Positions 1 to 11,400 of a stretch of 64,000 nt of DNA are shown here, piece by piece. The position numbers were made by a program, and so were the translations under genes. Each line of letters starts with the position of its first letter. Position 1 is the stretch's first letter. Source of the stretch: Tetranychus cinnabarinus (Eukaryota; Arthropoda; Arachnida; Trombidiformes; Tetranychidae); contig WHVY01000002.1 of NCBI GenBank assembly GCA_022266195.1, forward strand, positions 15,205,001-15,269,000. The letters are read 5' to 3'. The notes beneath the pieces were generated by a model. That model was given only the letters and a program-made list of their open reading frames with translations, did not search any database and was not told the origin of the DNA.

Positions 1-200
1 GCCAACTAGAAACCAGAAAACTTTCACTCTCACTCTCTAGATAGCAGTACTTTCGTTGGATAACCGTTACTTTCTGTCAATAGCAGAACTAGAAACTTTA
101 ATGTTTTCATGTTGAGAATGGTTAAGATTTGAAATCTAGTGAATTTTTCTAATTTCAATGTTGAAATGAGTCTAATGTTTATTTTTCCTTTTTCTTGTAG

Positions 201-1357
201 CAATGCCAGCATCAACAACTGTTGGTGGATATGTGCTTGCATTGAAACCTTGGTTTTCTGGTCAACATCGTAATTACATTGGAGTTTTCATCATCTCCAT
301 CATAAGTTCAGCTGTTTCAGCACTTTGGGTGGCAATTTTGCTTAATGATGCTGGTACTTCTGAAGAAGAAATGAATAATAACAATGGCTCTAGTTCAGGT
401 GATTCACCTAGAAACAATCGTGATGAACTTGGCAAACCTGCTAATTCTAAAGATGGACCAAAGAGTACAAAAGCAATCTTTTTAGAGATCATCAACATTC
501 GTAATGTTAGCAATACAATGACTACTGCTTTCAAAAAGCGTGACCACAATGGACGATTCTTTTTATTATTCACAATGGTCTCTATGGCTATTTGTCTGAT
601 TGGTTACATGGGTGAAAATGCCATTGGTTTTCAGTTTGCTCAACGAGTTTATCACTGGAATGCTGAATATTATTCATTCATGTCAGCATTCATTATTATA
701 ATTCCCGCCATTGTGACTATAATCACACCTCCAATTTTGATTCACAAATTTCATTTACATGATACTGTCATAGGAATAATTGGAAGTCTTTCACTTGTTC
801 TTTGCATGTTTCTTCGTGGACTAATTCTCAATGAAGCTGGATTCTTTGTTGGTATTGCTTTTGGTAGCTTCATGGGCTTATTGCCCATCTGTAATCGATC
901 TGTGATAGCCAGGATCATAAAATACAATGAAATTGGCCAAATATATGCACTTCTATCTTGTATTGAATCAACTGGACCTTTAATATCATCCTTGTTTTTT
1001 TCAAAGCTGTTCAATGCCACAATTAATGATGCTCCTGGTGTTGTTTATATTGCTGCTGGATTCGTTGTATTATTTCCTTTGATCAACATGGTTTGGCTTT
1101 TCTGTACCAGAAAGACTTGGGATTTAGTTTTATTGGGTGAAATGGCTCCTCCAGGCGTTCCAACAACTGAGAATGGCACTAAGGAAATGAAATCTGAATC
1201 AGTTGTTAATCAAGAAAATATTGACCAAAGTCGTGTCGTCTATATTAATTCAACTCAAATAGAAAGTCAAAAAGAATTAGATATTGATGATAAAATTGAA
1301 GAAATTATAACTGGTAAAGTTGAAATAGTCTTTGAAAGAGTTACCGAGAAAGAATGA
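201..1357 (+). CDS. SLC46-like MFS transporter, 3' terminal exon (partial)
   Basis: This is the last exon of a solute-carrier gene whose 5' exons lie left of the window. A pyrimidine-rich tract ending in TTCTTGTAG puts the acceptor at 200, and the frame stays open to a TGA ending at 1357, so the ATG at 203 is probably internal. The peptide has a membrane segment near its start, a hydrophilic loop of about 90 residues rich in Asn, Ser and charged residues, then at least five more membrane segments. The later part, with GQIYALLSCIE followed by a Pro- and Ser-containing helix, resembles the C-terminal half of SLC46 proteins (proton-coupled folate transporter, HCP1 and SLC46A3 relatives). The acidic C-terminal tail is cytoplasmic-looking. 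Substrate cannot be told. MFS membership is firm; the SLC46 subfamily is likely. Confidence 0.8.
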
Positions 1358-1560
1358 ATTAAACTCAATCGCCATTTATCATCTCACAAATTAATATAAA
1401 GGAATCCTAGCTTGTCATTTTCATCATATTCTATGATAGATTTCGATCAATCCATCATTTTAAACGGATCGCAGTTCAAAATACTGAGTTTCTAAGCTCA
1501 TTTTTCATCTATTATATTTTTGTATTTTTAATATTCAACTCACACAAATTTTATTTTACA

Positions 1561-1566
1561 AATAAA
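1561..1566 (+). terminator. Polyadenylation signal of the SLC46-like gene
   Basis: An AATAAA hexamer lies about 200 bp after the transporter stop codon in T-rich sequence. It is the first canonical signal downstream. The cleavage site is not visible. Confidence 0.4.
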
Positions 1567-2608
1567 GTATCAATCCAGTTTTATTAAATAGCTAATCTTT
1601 CACTGAGATGAATTTTATTAGATCGCTACTGATTAAAAGGCCTCCACCGACAAATTCCAAGCAAATTTTTCAGAAGAAACCAAGAAATTTAAATTAAAAC
1701 GAACAGAATAACTAAATTTAGTCTTTAGTATAGCTAGACAAAACTTCGTTAGACAAAAGTTTGACCAAATTTCGTGCAAATATACAAAACATTAGTACAA
1801 GTGGGAAACATGTTTCAAGGGATTATTTGGCGAGGTAGAGGCCAAGAGCTGAAAACTCGCTTGCTCCGTCAATTCGAAGCCTAAAGTACTGATGTTGATA
1901 AAAAAGTAAATATTTTAGATACATGTATACTCGATGCATAATAAGACCCTCATTTTCATCTTTACTAAATGAGTAAATTTAGGTACACTTCTAGACTATC
2001 AATAGTATTTTTTTAGCAAAATATTTCTAAAGAGGTGGACTACTGCTAAAATGAAAGATTAAATGAAGATCTGGTGAATGGTCATCTAATGGAAATTTAA
2101 GCGATGTTTTTGTTTCATATAAAAGGTTATTTTCATTGCAATATGGCTCATATCATAGGGATTTTTCAATTTGACAAAAGCTAAGGATTTTATTTTCGGT
2201 TTACTTCATCATGAAGTTGGGTTTTGTGCCTGGGCTGTAAAATTCAGCCATACATGTATAATAAAGTTGCACTATTGACTGTAATACTGTAATATTAATA
2301 AATAGTCATGTCAAGGTTTTGCCGTTAGCTATTAGGTACATAATAGCAGGAATCTAATGTTGAATAAACTGCCAAATTGATTAATTTGAGAAAAATCAAG
2401 GTAAATCTTTTCGATCCATTTATTGTAACTCAATTTCATTGTATTTCTTGACTTTCTTCCCAATTCAATTAATCATTTCATGGTATCCAGAGTTACTGCT
2501 CAACTTTTCTAATGTTTAATAGAAACTCAGCAATTTAATAAATTGTATCATAATATTTTGATCCAATTCGTTGATAGATAAGTTGAAATCAGAAATTAAA
2601 CCTTTATA
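1567..2608. other. Intergenic, no gene seen
   Basis: AT-rich spacer between the transporter and the DEG/ENaC-like gene. I see no long frame, RNA gene or clear repeat. The promoter of the downstream gene should lie in its last few hundred bases but has no motif I can defend. Confidence 0.6.
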
Positions 2609-3835
2609 ATGATTTATTTCAACAAAAAAGTTTTAATTTTAACATTTTGTTCTGCTGGATGTTCGATTCAACTTTTTCAGGTTCTCAGTCAATTTATACA
2701 ATTTCCTGTTCGAACTGAAATTATTTATGACTATCCAAGCAAAATGATCGTACCTGATTTTGACATTTACATTCGGAACACACAACTGCTTAATTTGACT
2801 GAAATTTACCTGAAACAACCAAAGAAAATCACACAAATATGTAAGTCGTTCGTCCAACCATCCAATTCAACTATAGAAACACTTGAACAGTTCAATGATT
2901 TTTGCTCCAAAGCATTTAAATCTTATGAATTTGGCTTGTCTCTTGGAAAAGTCTTGACTGTTGGTGACATTGAAGCTACGAACGTTGAACCGTTGATTCC
3001 AAAAGTCAGAGTTGGTGACATTATTCGATCAGATTTATGTTCAATTGAAAGGCATTTCAATTCAATCAACACTTTCCTCCGAGTCTCGTGCAAGGAGAAC
3101 TCCAAGCCAATAGAAAAGCAATTGGTGCGAAATATTGAAGCTGATGAACGATTCTGCATCATGCACAATATTTATAATAAATTTGGAGTTCGATTCGCCC
3201 ACACAAACAGTTCAATCAATCCTACAATCGTGAGTTACAATGAGATTGAAAGGGAAAAGGGTGAAAATGCACTCACCTTTCTTCGTTACCGAGAAATAAC
3301 CATTGAAAGCAGTGAATGGCCTTACCAACCAAATTGTCGTCACTACAATAAGACAGAAATATTCAACGAATGCTTGCGTAAAAAGCTATTCCAACTTTAT
3401 CCAGGAACAATCCATATGGAAGATGTTGTTCGATCAGGTGAACTTGCAAAAGATTCCAAGTTTGAAGATCTGCGGACGCGTCTTCATTCATCTGTTTCCC
3501 AGACACGGAAAGAGTGTGCTGAACTAGTTAAACGGCCTCAATGTGTCGAGAAAACTTATCAAACTCAAGGAAAAACATTCAAGGAAAAGGGAAGAGGAAT
3601 CGGGATGATCTGTTTAGAGAGTCAAGTGGACTTCAACATCATTCTTAAAACATATCCAAAGTACACTTTGACTGAGATATTGATATACATAAGCAGCATA
3701 CTTGGAATTTGGTTTGGAGTTTCAATTTACGGACGTTTAATGGAAGGCTTTGTATGCCCGAGAATTGATGAACCAGTCTTTCAGAAAGTCGATGTTGCAC
3801 AAAATGTCAAGAGGTTTCCATTGGATATTCAATAA
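2609..3835 (+). CDS. DEG/ENaC-family (pickpocket-like) channel subunit, intronless
   Basis: Single-exon frame of 408 aa. A hydrophobic first membrane segment (about residues 7-31) is followed by the post-TM1 stretch IVPDFDIYIRN, then a large Cys- and Asn-rich extracellular domain with several N-x-S/T sites. The late extracellular motif with spaced cysteines (EWPYQPNC, then NEC about 13 residues on) is the typical DEG/ENaC knuckle pattern. The second membrane segment (about 352-378) contains GIWFGVS, matching the G-x-S selectivity filter and the preceding GLWxGxS consensus. A short cytoplasmic tail follows. Such channels pass sodium and serve in mechanosensation or contact chemosensation. Spider mites have a large, mostly intronless DEG/ENaC expansion, which this fits. 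Ligand and role are unknown. Confidence 0.85.
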   Translation: MIYFNKKVLILTFCSAGCSIQLFQVLSQFIQFPVRTEIIYDYPSKMIVPDFDIYIRNTQLLNLTEIYLKQPKKITQICKSFVQPSNSTIETLEQFNDFCSKAFKSYEFGLSLGKVLTVGDIEATNVEPLIPKVRVGDIIRSDLCSIERHFNSINTFLRVSCKENSKPIEKQLVRNIEADERFCIMHNIYNKFGVRFAHTNSSINPTIVSYNEIEREKGENALTFLRYREITIESSEWPYQPNCRHYNKTEIFNECLRKKLFQLYPGTIHMEDVVRSGELAKDSKFEDLRTRLHSSVSQTRKECAELVKRPQCVEKTYQTQGKTFKEKGRGIGMICLESQVDFNIILKTYPKYTLTEILIYISSILGIWFGVSIYGRLMEGFVCPRIDEPVFQKVDVAQNVKRFPLDIQ

Positions 3836-3836
3836 A
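3831..3836 (+). terminator. AATAAA overlapping the DEG/ENaC stop codon
   Basis: The stop TAA (3833-3835) sits inside an AATAAA hexamer. If used, the 3' UTR would be only some 15-25 nt. Confidence 0.35.
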
Positions 3837-4655
3837 GACTGAAAACACTCAGAAAATGAGATATTTATTATTATTATAAATGTATTGTCATATCATTCAA
3901 CTTTTGTCATGAATAGAGAGAGATTTGAAAAGTTCACTTTGCTTGTTCCAAAAAAAAAATTTCATTAGAAATCAAAAATTTCCACCCTCAAATATCAGGT
4001 ACTTCAGAAGAAATTAGATTATCTCAGCCAAATTGAACTTGTTGATTATCTATTAATATTTCACATCGAAATCAAGTATTGCAACGGGATTTCAATTCAA
4101 ATCAATCCAAAACAGTCAGTGGCTTAGCAGTAAAATGGGTGCAAATAATAATTGATAATCATAATAATTTGCTGAGAATTCAGCAGAATTTTGTTTCAGA
4201 TGTTCAACGCATTAGCTTGATTTTTTTGATAATTTTGAATCAACCAATGTAAGGATTGATGAACTAGCAGCAACATCGTCACAGTAGGTCCATTTATTTT
4301 CATTTTTTAAAAAAATATAAACAGGCGTGTCTTTAAATCATCATAATTCAATTCCAACCATGTCGAGTACTTTAGACAATAATTTTACAGTAAATCAGCA
4401 TTTAAAACTCAATAACTATCATCACCCACCCTCTAACGTAAATTTCTCAGTAACCCGAATTCTGATTGAGCTCAGACTATTTTTCGGACATTCGTAATTC
4501 AATCACAGCTTTCAGGCTGTGTAAAAAATTTCCAGAGAATTCTTTTAGCCAAAGATTTTACGCAAAAATTTAATGTTTTGCGTTTATATATTGATAAAAA
4601 CTATTAAAGTCAGTAAATAAAGTTGACCTTTGTATGAGAATGTATAGCTTTTGAT
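3837..4655. other. Intergenic, no gene seen
   Basis: AT-rich convergent spacer between the DEG/ENaC-like gene and the UGT. No convincing frame, RNA or repeat. A minus-strand AATAAA at 4656-4661 marks its right edge. Confidence 0.55.
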
Positions 4656-4661
4656 TTTATT
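4656..4661 (-). terminator. Polyadenylation signal of the UGT gene
   Basis: TTTATT on the plus strand reads AATAAA on the minus strand, about 125 bp after the UGT stop codon. Confidence 0.35.
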
Positions 4662-4783
4662 TCAAATACTCTAATGAGACAACGGCACTTACAACGGACA
4701 AAGACTAACAACCATAGTACATAACGATATGATCATAATCATCAACATCGACTAGATTGAGATATGACCAAAATGGGCGCTAG

Positions 4784-6340
4784 TTATTCTATGGAATGGC
4801 TTTTAAACTCTGCTATCAATTTTTCAACCATTTTAACAGCTTGCAACTGGCTTTTTGAGTTTTTCATATTTTGTGAGATTGATTTGACTCGATTTTGCAT
4901 TTCTTGATCACTCAAAGCTTTTTCAATGCAATCGAGAAAATAATCTTCATCAAGATCATAAGGATTGACTCGGAAACCAATTTTCTTATCAACAACTCGT
5001 TGTGCATTGTCAAATTGATCAAAAAAGTACGGTATAACAATCATTGGTTTGCCATAATAAAGTGTCTCCATGAATGTGTTATTGCCTCCATGTGTTATAA
5101 CTAAATCAACCATTTGAATAACTTTAATTTGATTGACATAATTTTCACCATACATATTATCTGCCAGCTCAAGTTGATCACCACTGGATCCTTTAGAGAT
5201 GATGAAACGATGAGAAGATTTGGACGCAGCATTGATTAACTTTTTCATAACAACCAAATCTTTTGATCCTGTAGTGCCCAGAGACAAGTAAATTAATTTT
5301 CCAGGCTTTTTACTAAGACTTTCAGGTAACTCGAAACAATTAGTATTATCAGCTGAGCGAACATAACTGTCGATTCGAAACCATTTCTCGTCAAGTTTAG
5401 GTTCACATTCAAAGTAATCAAGATCACGGGGGTAATGATAAAAACCAAAGTGTCTTAAAGGAAGCAACCAAGTAGCAGAGTGAAAATACTCCTTACGGCC
5501 ACCTTTTTTCAATAAATTGTTGAACATGTTCACCGTCTCTTTGAATGCATCTTCATATATTTCGGAAAATTCATTCCATTCTTTTGGGTCATCGTTGACA
5601 GAAAGACCTGAGGTAGCCGGTGGTCCATCTTTGTATAAAATTTTGGGATTTCCTGACATTAATTGTATAATTGGTAATCCACTGTTGAATAAACAATTGA
5701 TAACATCACAGGCATCTGCAGCTATAGCATCAAAAGCATTTGGATTTTCTTTTAACACTTTTTTCAAAGCTGAATCTAGTTTGACATAAGATTCTTCACT
5801 TAGAGCCAGCTCCTTTTTATCACTTTTAGTCATGTTTTTGATTCGGGTCAAAGGGTCGACTCTAGTTTTTTCCATATTAATGTCAATCCAATCATTGACA
5901 GCGTTTTCAAACACTGTTCCAAGTATCTCCTCATCCAATGGTATGAATTTGAATCCACGGCTATCAGCTAAACCTTTATACTTTTGTCTCTGGACAAAAA
6001 TAACTTGATGTCCATGTGAGGAAAGTATTTCTCCGAATCCAATAGTTGCATTGATATGTCCATATCTATAAATAAAAATTGAATAGCGAGGGTAATTAAA
6101 ATATCAAGTTGTAACCCTCTAAACTGTATCAAAATGATGAATTACAAAATATAATAAAAGACAAAAAATTGAAATAATGGTGACAGTTTAGAAGCTAAAC
6201 TTTAGACATTCATCAGTTTTCTTGGTCTTTGTCTAACATTCGCTTTTCATTAAATAACCAAGATATCATATTAATAATTTAAAAATTTTCACCTACTCTT
6301 CAAGACATGTTATTAAAATTCGATATAATGGCTTACTCAT
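4784..6340 (-). CDS. UDP-glycosyltransferase of the spider-mite (bacterial-origin) type
   Basis: Two exons: 6340-6297 (44 nt, ATG at 6340) and 6065-4784. The small exon ends in GA before a GTAGGT donor. Exon 2 begins A-TAT-GGA after TTATAG, giving MSKPLYRILITCLEEYGHIN. Total coding length is 1326 nt, 441 aa. The N-terminal YGHINATIG motif and the C-terminal HGGNNTFMETLYYGKP block (HGG at residues 340-342) followed by FFDQFDNAQRV are the acceptor-side loop and UDP-sugar signature of family-1 glycosyltransferases. There is no signal peptide and no C-terminal membrane anchor, unlike insect and vertebrate UGTs, so the enzyme should be cytosolic. It would transfer sugar from UDP-glucose to small lipophilic acceptors (detoxification). 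Tetranychid UGTs of this form are thought to descend from a bacterial gene. Confidence 0.9.
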
Positions 6341-6850
6341 TGTTGGAATGCTCAGTTGGCTTGAGAGATTCACGATTTGACCGAAAAGTGCACTAATTAT
6401 GAGGAACTTTCACCCAATCGACTGAGAGATAGACCAGTAACAATACGCAAAAAACTGAGCAATTATTTTATAAGCAAGTCTTTTATTAGTATTATATTTA
6501 AGTGGTTTGTAAAAATGATTAAATCATTACTTAAGCTGTTATCCAATATTAAGTATTAGTTAAACCTTAAATCTCCAAGTTATATTATTTCAAAACGAGG
6601 GCGTAGCCTGAATGGTTACAATTATATAACTCCGAGATAACGAGGTTCAATTGTACTTGTATAGAGATCGATTAAAAAATCAACTTCGATAAAGGCATCT
6701 TTTTCATCAAAAATGAAACTATTACTCTAATATTAAGTGAATCATTTTAAGCTAGCAAGAATCTTCAAGCTGAACAATGAACATCGCCAAAAATGTGACT
6801 TTCGAGTCAAGAGTATTGCCTCCGTTAGGTCGTAGTGATAAAAACTGAGT
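6341..6850. other. Intergenic, no gene seen
   Basis: Upstream flank of the UGT. It holds a 60-codon open frame at 6377-6559 that I judge to be chance and a tRNA-like A-box/B-box pattern near 6600-6655 that does not fold as a tRNA. Confidence 0.5.
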
Positions 6851-6855
6851 CCATT

Positions 6856-7245
6856 AGAAAACATTTTGAAAACTGGTTGAGTTTAATGTAGTCTTAATGA
6901 TTGAAGTCAATTAGAAGAGCAATGTAAATAAATATTATATTTGTATTTTATTTTAAGGAAGGGAGCCAAATTTTTGATTATCTTGTTTACACATTGAAAC
7001 AATTGATATTATTTTTGGACAATTAGCTAATTTATCTCTCACTCGATGATTGACAATAAAGATTGAAGTGATAATTTAATTTCTAGGCGTTTTATGTGTT
7101 CCTTTATTTTCTGTCTGGAATGGTTAGCTTCAGTTAACCAAATGCAATTGTTTGTTGCAACAATAAAGGGTTAACATTTATTGTTTATTCTGGTTGATCT
7201 AGTCAGATGCTAACTTAATAAGGTTTCAATAACATGATTATTCAA
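6856..7245 (-). repeat. Orphan copy of the 5' flank of the 22.6-kb FN3-like gene
   Basis: About 390 bp closely matches 22574-22972, which is the start-codon region and upstream flank of the FN3-like gene on the minus strand. Shared landmarks include the start-codon context AACATTTTGAAAACTGG, ATCTTGTTTACACATTGAAA and TTCTAGGCGTTTTATGTG. In this copy the ATG is present, but the sequence after it has no resemblance to the gene and soon stops. It is a promoter/5' UTR copy without its gene. Small indels separate the copies. Confidence 0.85.
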
Positions 7246-7374
7246 ACGTCCGGAGTCCATTTTCTATCACCCTGTATCTAATCCATGACGAGTACCAACA
7301 ATTTTCATGAACAAATTGCATGTATGTGTTTCAGCTCGATAGCTTCACAATCACAGAATGCGGTCAGTTTGACT

Positions 7375-7660
7375 GAAATTTGAACTTGATCTGTTTTGTA
7401 GAAACAGAAAATGTTATTTCACAAAATAAGATCATTTTCTGGATGCTCATCAAAATTTGCACCAGATAAATAAGTTTTATGAAAAATCTGCTTCCATAGC
7501 TGAACAAAAGGCGATCGTAGTTTCAACTATCATCTCGATTTTATCTAAAACTATCCATCTAATAAATTAATTAACAGCATCAATGGAAACAAATTTTATG
7601 TCCCTACAAACCCACCAAGTCTCAATTCTTTACTCAAATTTTCGCGTCTTTGGCATCAAT
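7375..7660. repeat. Diverged interspersed repeat, copy 1
   Basis: Shares ordered blocks with 7700-7940 and 9590-9790: a CTCATCAAA-type block, TTTTATGAAAAATCTGCTTC, AGTTTCAACT, then TTTATGTCCCTACAAACC. Identity is patchy, with indels. No coding potential or terminal repeats are visible, so the class is unknown. Confidence 0.5.
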
Positions 7661-7699
7661 CTTTGCATTTGATTTGCAATTTTAACCAGAAAATTGGTT

Positions 7700-7940
7700 T
7701 ATTTACCAAGATTTAGTTTTTCTATTTCTCAAAATGAATACGTTTCCCGGTTTTTCATCATAAGCTGCATCAGTAGTATGAGTTTCATGAAAAAACTTGC
7801 TTCAATTGCTGTACAAAAAGTGATCGAAGTTTCAACTTGGAGCCCGATTTTTTCGAGCACTTTCGTTCATAGAAATCTTTGATTCGCACAAATGGACTCA
7901 GTTTTTATGTCCCTACAAACCAACAGAGACTCACTTTGAA
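7700..7940. repeat. Diverged interspersed repeat, copy 2
   Basis: Same block order as the copy starting at 7375, including TTCATGAAAAAACTTGCTTC, GATCGAAGTTTCAACT and TTTTTATGTCCCTACAAACC. The 62-codon frame inside it is not believable as a gene. Confidence 0.5.
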
Positions 7941-8474
7941 AGAAAATGATTTAGCGATTCTGGTGATTCAATGGCACTTTTAACACTAGCAACCACTAAT
8001 ACATCAACCAAATGATGAACAGCAAATTTGAATTCTGATCTGAGTTAACATGTGTGCACTTATTAATATTAATATAACCGAAAAGCTTATCCTGTTACTC
8101 CGATAACAATTTTACAGAAGATAGAATGCTATTTGGCAGTAAAATCTTGTCGACTCTATTAGTCTCTATGATATTGTGTTTAGGTTAATATCAAATTACC
8201 AGTGAAAACAGATGAAAACTGTAAGTCTCGATGGACAATCATTTAATGATTAATGATCGCAAAGTCAGTCAACTTATTGGTACGCCTTGGTTGATCTTGA
8301 CAGCTAAATAGTGAGTTTAAACATTTGTATAATTTGTTTGTGCCATTCACTTGAACATGAAATCTCTCTGATTCATTAACTGAATCACATTTTATTATGG
8401 CATTCATTTTTTAGCTTTGCTTTTGCTTTAGCTTTTCATTCCAGATAATCAAATAATTTTTTGATAGCTCAAGT

Positions 8475-11400
8475 ATGAAGTTTTACTCTTTGGTCAACAT
8501 TTTTATTTTTATTTTATTTGCTTTTCTAACTTCAATATTTTCATTTGATCCATTTAGTACTCAGTAAGTTTCAATTTTTACATTTTACTTCTAATTCTTA
8601 ATTCATTTTCTAATCAACTTGTTCGTTTTCAAACCAATAAAGTGCACGAATCCGAGTTGAAGATGGTAATATTGTGTTTGAAGCTCCGCCACGAAAAAGC
8701 ATTTCATTCAAATCAAATCTAGGAACTATTTATGTCAATGGAGACAAATTGGACAATTTGGTATCAAAATCAAGTTCATCATCGTCAACAAGCTTATCGA
8801 CTGTTTCATCTGATGGTTCCTCTATTCAGTCTTATGATCAAAAGATCAATTCGTTGAAAGACTCTGTTGATAAACTCAATGAGTATTCAGATGTTTTAAA
8901 TAAAGCTAGGCTACTTTTCAGTCCAGGAAGACGACAGTTTTCACCAAAGGATTTTAGACGAGCAGTTTACAATATCACAAGATTGACGAGTGAATTTAAT
9001 CGACTAAAACAGGTAAGCATTAAATTTTATTCACTAGCTTCAGATTTCAATCTTTGATTTCTAACTTTAATTTCTTTGCTTGAAAAGAAAAGGAAGAACT
9101 TGTTGAACCAAGATTGAACTGAAATTATCGATTAATGAAATGATAGTTTGTCAAAACTCATTCATTATAACATTTTTCTAGTTTTCGTTCAATGGCAATG
9201 AAAGCAGCTCAGGAAACTTAATTTTCAAGTTGCTAATGTGACTGTGTAAGACAATATCAAGATGAAAATGTTATCATTGCAAGTTTGATTTAAAGATGAA
9301 AGAGGAAAAAGAAAGTTCATTGTAAAATGAAACTTGAACATTTACATATTTTTGCACATTTTTCTTGTTCCTTCACTGAATCATTTTGCAATTCATTCAT
9401 TGATTTAGACCATTGCTGATTCAGTTTAAATTGTATTTTTTATTGCTCTTTGACTCTTGCTTCATCTTGTGCACACTTTGGATGGAAACTCGGAGTCAAG
9501 TTTTTATTGAATTATTAATAGTTTACAGGGAAATGTAATGTATAAATGTATGGGAATGATGCATGATGAGTGGCCAGACGATGAATGAAAACTTTCCTTT
9601 TCTCACTCACCATCTCATCTTCAACTCGACTGATTTCAACCGAAAATGCGAATTGATCTGCTCCATAGAAAACGAAAATTTTACGAAATAAGTTCATCTT
9701 CTGATTGACCATCAAAGTTAAATCAAAAAATGACTTTGATGAAAAATCTTTCAATTCAAAGTTTCAACTTATATTTCATTTCGTATTTTCAATGGTTATG
9801 TGATTTGAAGAACGCCCTTAATGCAGTTCTGTCATTCCAAGGCAACTTTTCTTGACCTTTAAAGTTACTTTTTACTAATTGATTGTACAGGTGTCTTGAT
9901 TCAATTCGATGAATCAACTTAAAATTATTGATAAACTAATCTTTGAATATGACCAAAGATTTTGAAAAATTGCATTACCACGTTAACTGTACTTGCGCAT
10001 TGGCTTGCATTTGATTTTGTAATTTTGTTTGTCTTTTTGTTTCCAGCGTTTGGAAGAAAACTTTTGCTCAAGTAATCCATGTCGAAATGGCGGCATTTGT
10101 ATACCTAGTTTTCAATCTTATATTTGTGAATGCCGTGAAGGTTGGGAAGGTGTCAACTGTGATCTTGATATAAACGAGTGTTTAACATTTGCTTCAACCG
10201 ATCTTGGCTGTCAAAATGGTGCCTCCTGTGTTAATCTTCCTGGTACTTATCAATGTAATTGCCTTAATGGATTCTTTGGAGTTCATTGTACACAACGGTC
10301 AGACGATTGTGCGTCAGCATCAAACGAGGCACTCTGTGGTCATGGAATTTGCTTATCGACTGGCAAACCGGCTGCTGGTAAACCTCATTACACTTGTTTG
10401 TGTGACCAAGGTAAGGATTTTACATATTATTAATTCAATGTGAATTCACATTTAAAAGTCAAAATGAGGAGCCTATCCGTCTAGTCATTATGTCGCCATG
10501 AAAAATTTGCTGACAAACTTCAGTGCCCATACCTTAATTACCTCCAAAAAAACTCATGAGTTACTCAAATGATTTTTTTCTTGAAAACTGTACATGTTAA
10601 CATCATTACATGTTTTCAGTTAGCGGTACAGTCCTGTGATAGGAATCCTATCAGTAAATAAATCATTTGAAGTAATCCTATCTAATAAATTATTTTTTTT
10701 CTATTCATTAATGCTGATTAACAGGGTGGACAACTGATGGAGTCTCTCCGGCTTGTCGTGTTGATGTCGATGAGTGTGCTAGTCCAATGCCTCACTGTTC
10801 AATTAATCCACCTGTTGATTGTATTAATTATCCTGGTGGCTTTACTTGTGGACCGTGTCCTGCTGGGTACAAGAAACAAGGCTTTTACTGTGTGGATATA
10901 GACGAGTGTCAAGTAAATAATGGAGGCTGTTCAATTTCACCTAGAGTTCAATGTCGTAATTTACCTGGAGGAAAAGAATGTGGTTCATGCCCTCCAGGTT
11001 TTGCTGGTGATGGAATTTCTTGTTCCTATGTCGGTGTTTGTTCAATTCGCAATGGTGATTGTTCACCTGTTGCCCAGTGTGTTGAGATTAGTGCTTCAGC
11101 TGGACCTGGTAGAGAGTGTCGTTGTCCTGCGGGCTACATTGGAAATGGTGAAGGTCCAAATGGTTGTTTACCCTCTACGAGTACGACATGCGATCAAAAT
11201 CCTTGCGTTGTTGGAATTTGTATTCCCGTCTCTTCTAATCCTCCAAGTTTCACCTGTCAATGTCCACCAAGTTTTACTGGTAAACGCTGCGATACTCAAA
11301 TTTCAAATAGCTGTGATCCAAATCCTTGCTTGAACGGTGGTACTTGCATCAATGATGCAATTGGACCCATTTGTCTATGTAAAGCAGCTTACCAAGGAAC

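Noticed and set aside
6377..6559. 60-codon plus-strand frame upstream of the UGT
   Set aside because: Short, Lys/Ser/Ile-rich, no motif and no splice or signal support.
6598..6660. tRNA-like A-box (TAGCCTGAATGGTTA) and B-box (GGTTCAATT)
   Set aside because: The T-arm and acceptor stems do not pair, so it is at best a decayed tRNA-derived fragment.
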